Below, in pieces: positions 63,762 through 64,000 of a stretch of 64,000 nt of DNA. The notes beneath the pieces are model-generated. The model saw only the letters and a program-made list of their open reading frames with translations. It did no database searches and was not told the DNA's origin. The position numbers were made by a program, and so were the translations under genes. The stretch spans positions 1-64,000 of the IMG/VR virus record IMGVR_UViG_3300034103_002674; one strand, written 5' to 3'. Numbering within the stretch: the stretch's first letter is position 1; each line of letters starts with the position of its first letter. Source of the stretch: a virus.

Positions 63762-64000
63762 ACAAGCCCCTGAAGCCTTCCATCCTGTGGAACGCCCCAT
63801 TCATTACGCCAGTGGTGGCTTGGAAGCTATTGAGGCAATGGAAGCAAGCATGACGCCCGAAGCGTTTCGGGGCTTTCTGAAAGGCAACATTCTGAAATAT
63901 GTTTGGCGTTATGAACAAAAGAATGGCCTGGAAGATTTAGAGAAAGCCAAGTGGTATCTGGGTCAGCTTATCTTTGCACTTGAAACAGATCAAGAGCGCG
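63751..64000 (+). CDS. DUF3310-type protein, 3' end outside the window
   Basis: The sequence PVERPIHYASGGLEAIEAMEASMTPEAFRGFLKGNILKYVWRYEQKNGLEDLEKAKWYLGQLI is the DUF3310 pattern (HYxxxGxExI, GNxxKYxxRxxxKxGxEDLxKAxxYL). It is often next to nucleotide genes in phages. It overlaps ThyX by 11 bp and follows GAGGAAA. Confidence 0.8.
   Translation, partial: MPFEQAPEAFHPVERPIHYASGGLEAIEAMEASMTPEAFRGFLKGNILKYVWRYEQKNGLEDLEKAKWYLGQLIFALETDQER

Noticed and set aside
1-64000. Prophage integrase or attachment sites
   Set aside because: No tyrosine or serine recombinase motif was seen; the tRNA-like element alone is not enough to claim an att site.

Overview
The window reads as most of a tailed double-stranded DNA phage genome with a long-tailed (siphovirus-type) plan. 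Evidence is a large terminase, a portal, a DUF2213-type protease, a DUF2184-type capsid protein, a tail tube, a lambda G/GT-type frameshift pair, a 1524-residue tape measure, and K/L/M/J-like tail-tip proteins. The host is most likely a cyanobacterium of the Synechococcus/Cyanobium type. I infer this from the compact class I ribonucleotide reductase, a ThyX with a diverged signature, a YRG-type (DUF4278-like) micro-protein, many small genes that resemble cyanophage families from memory, and one GC-rich insert that looks like high-GC picocyanobacterial DNA. No database search was possible, so family names rest on motifs and gene order.

Layout. 0-24 kb, almost all minus strand: fibre and lectin-like proteins, tail tip, tape measure, tail tube, connectors, capsid, protease. 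A small XRE regulator runs the other way at 23.6 kb. 24-24.9 kb: a DUF6496-type protein joined to the next frame by what looks like a dnaX-type -1 frameshift. 24.9-30.7 kb: a seven-gene sugar cassette (three or four glycosyltransferases, an FAD oxidoreductase, a sugar isomerase/epimerase and an SDR epimerase) sitting between head genes. 30.7-35.4 kb: minor head protein, portal with extra C-terminal domains, nuclease-like protein, large terminase. 35.4-41.6 kb: a class I-shaped tRNA with anticodon UAA, small genes, a phosphoesterase, a degenerate tRNA-like element, ribonucleotide reductase, a structured non-coding region and an HNH endonuclease.

41.8-44.74 kb is a GC-rich island with its own three-gene minus-strand unit (a GP88-like cysteine-motif protein between two tiny ORFs), its own terminator, near-identical Fur-like boxes at both ends, long perfect palindromes, and four roughly 22-bp iterons. 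It looks like a transferred replicon or origin module. 44.7-55.2 kb holds many short minus-strand genes, often behind good sigma70-type promoters with a 17-bp spacer, plus a likely small RNA at 50.66-50.78 kb and an RlpA-like exported protein that may act in lysis. 55.3-64 kb is the replication, recombination and nucleotide region: primase-helicase on the minus strand; then on the plus strand a Sak3/DUF1071 annealing protein, a PD-(D/E)XK exonuclease, an SSB-like protein, dCTP deaminase, a Vsr-fold nuclease, ThyX and a DUF3310 protein that runs off the end.

Together the genes describe a lytic or possibly temperate phage. It makes its own dNTPs (RNR, Dcd, ThyX), primes and unwinds DNA, recombines by single-strand annealing, packages with TerL, and probably alters a glycan on the host surface or on its own virion. 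No integrase was recognised.
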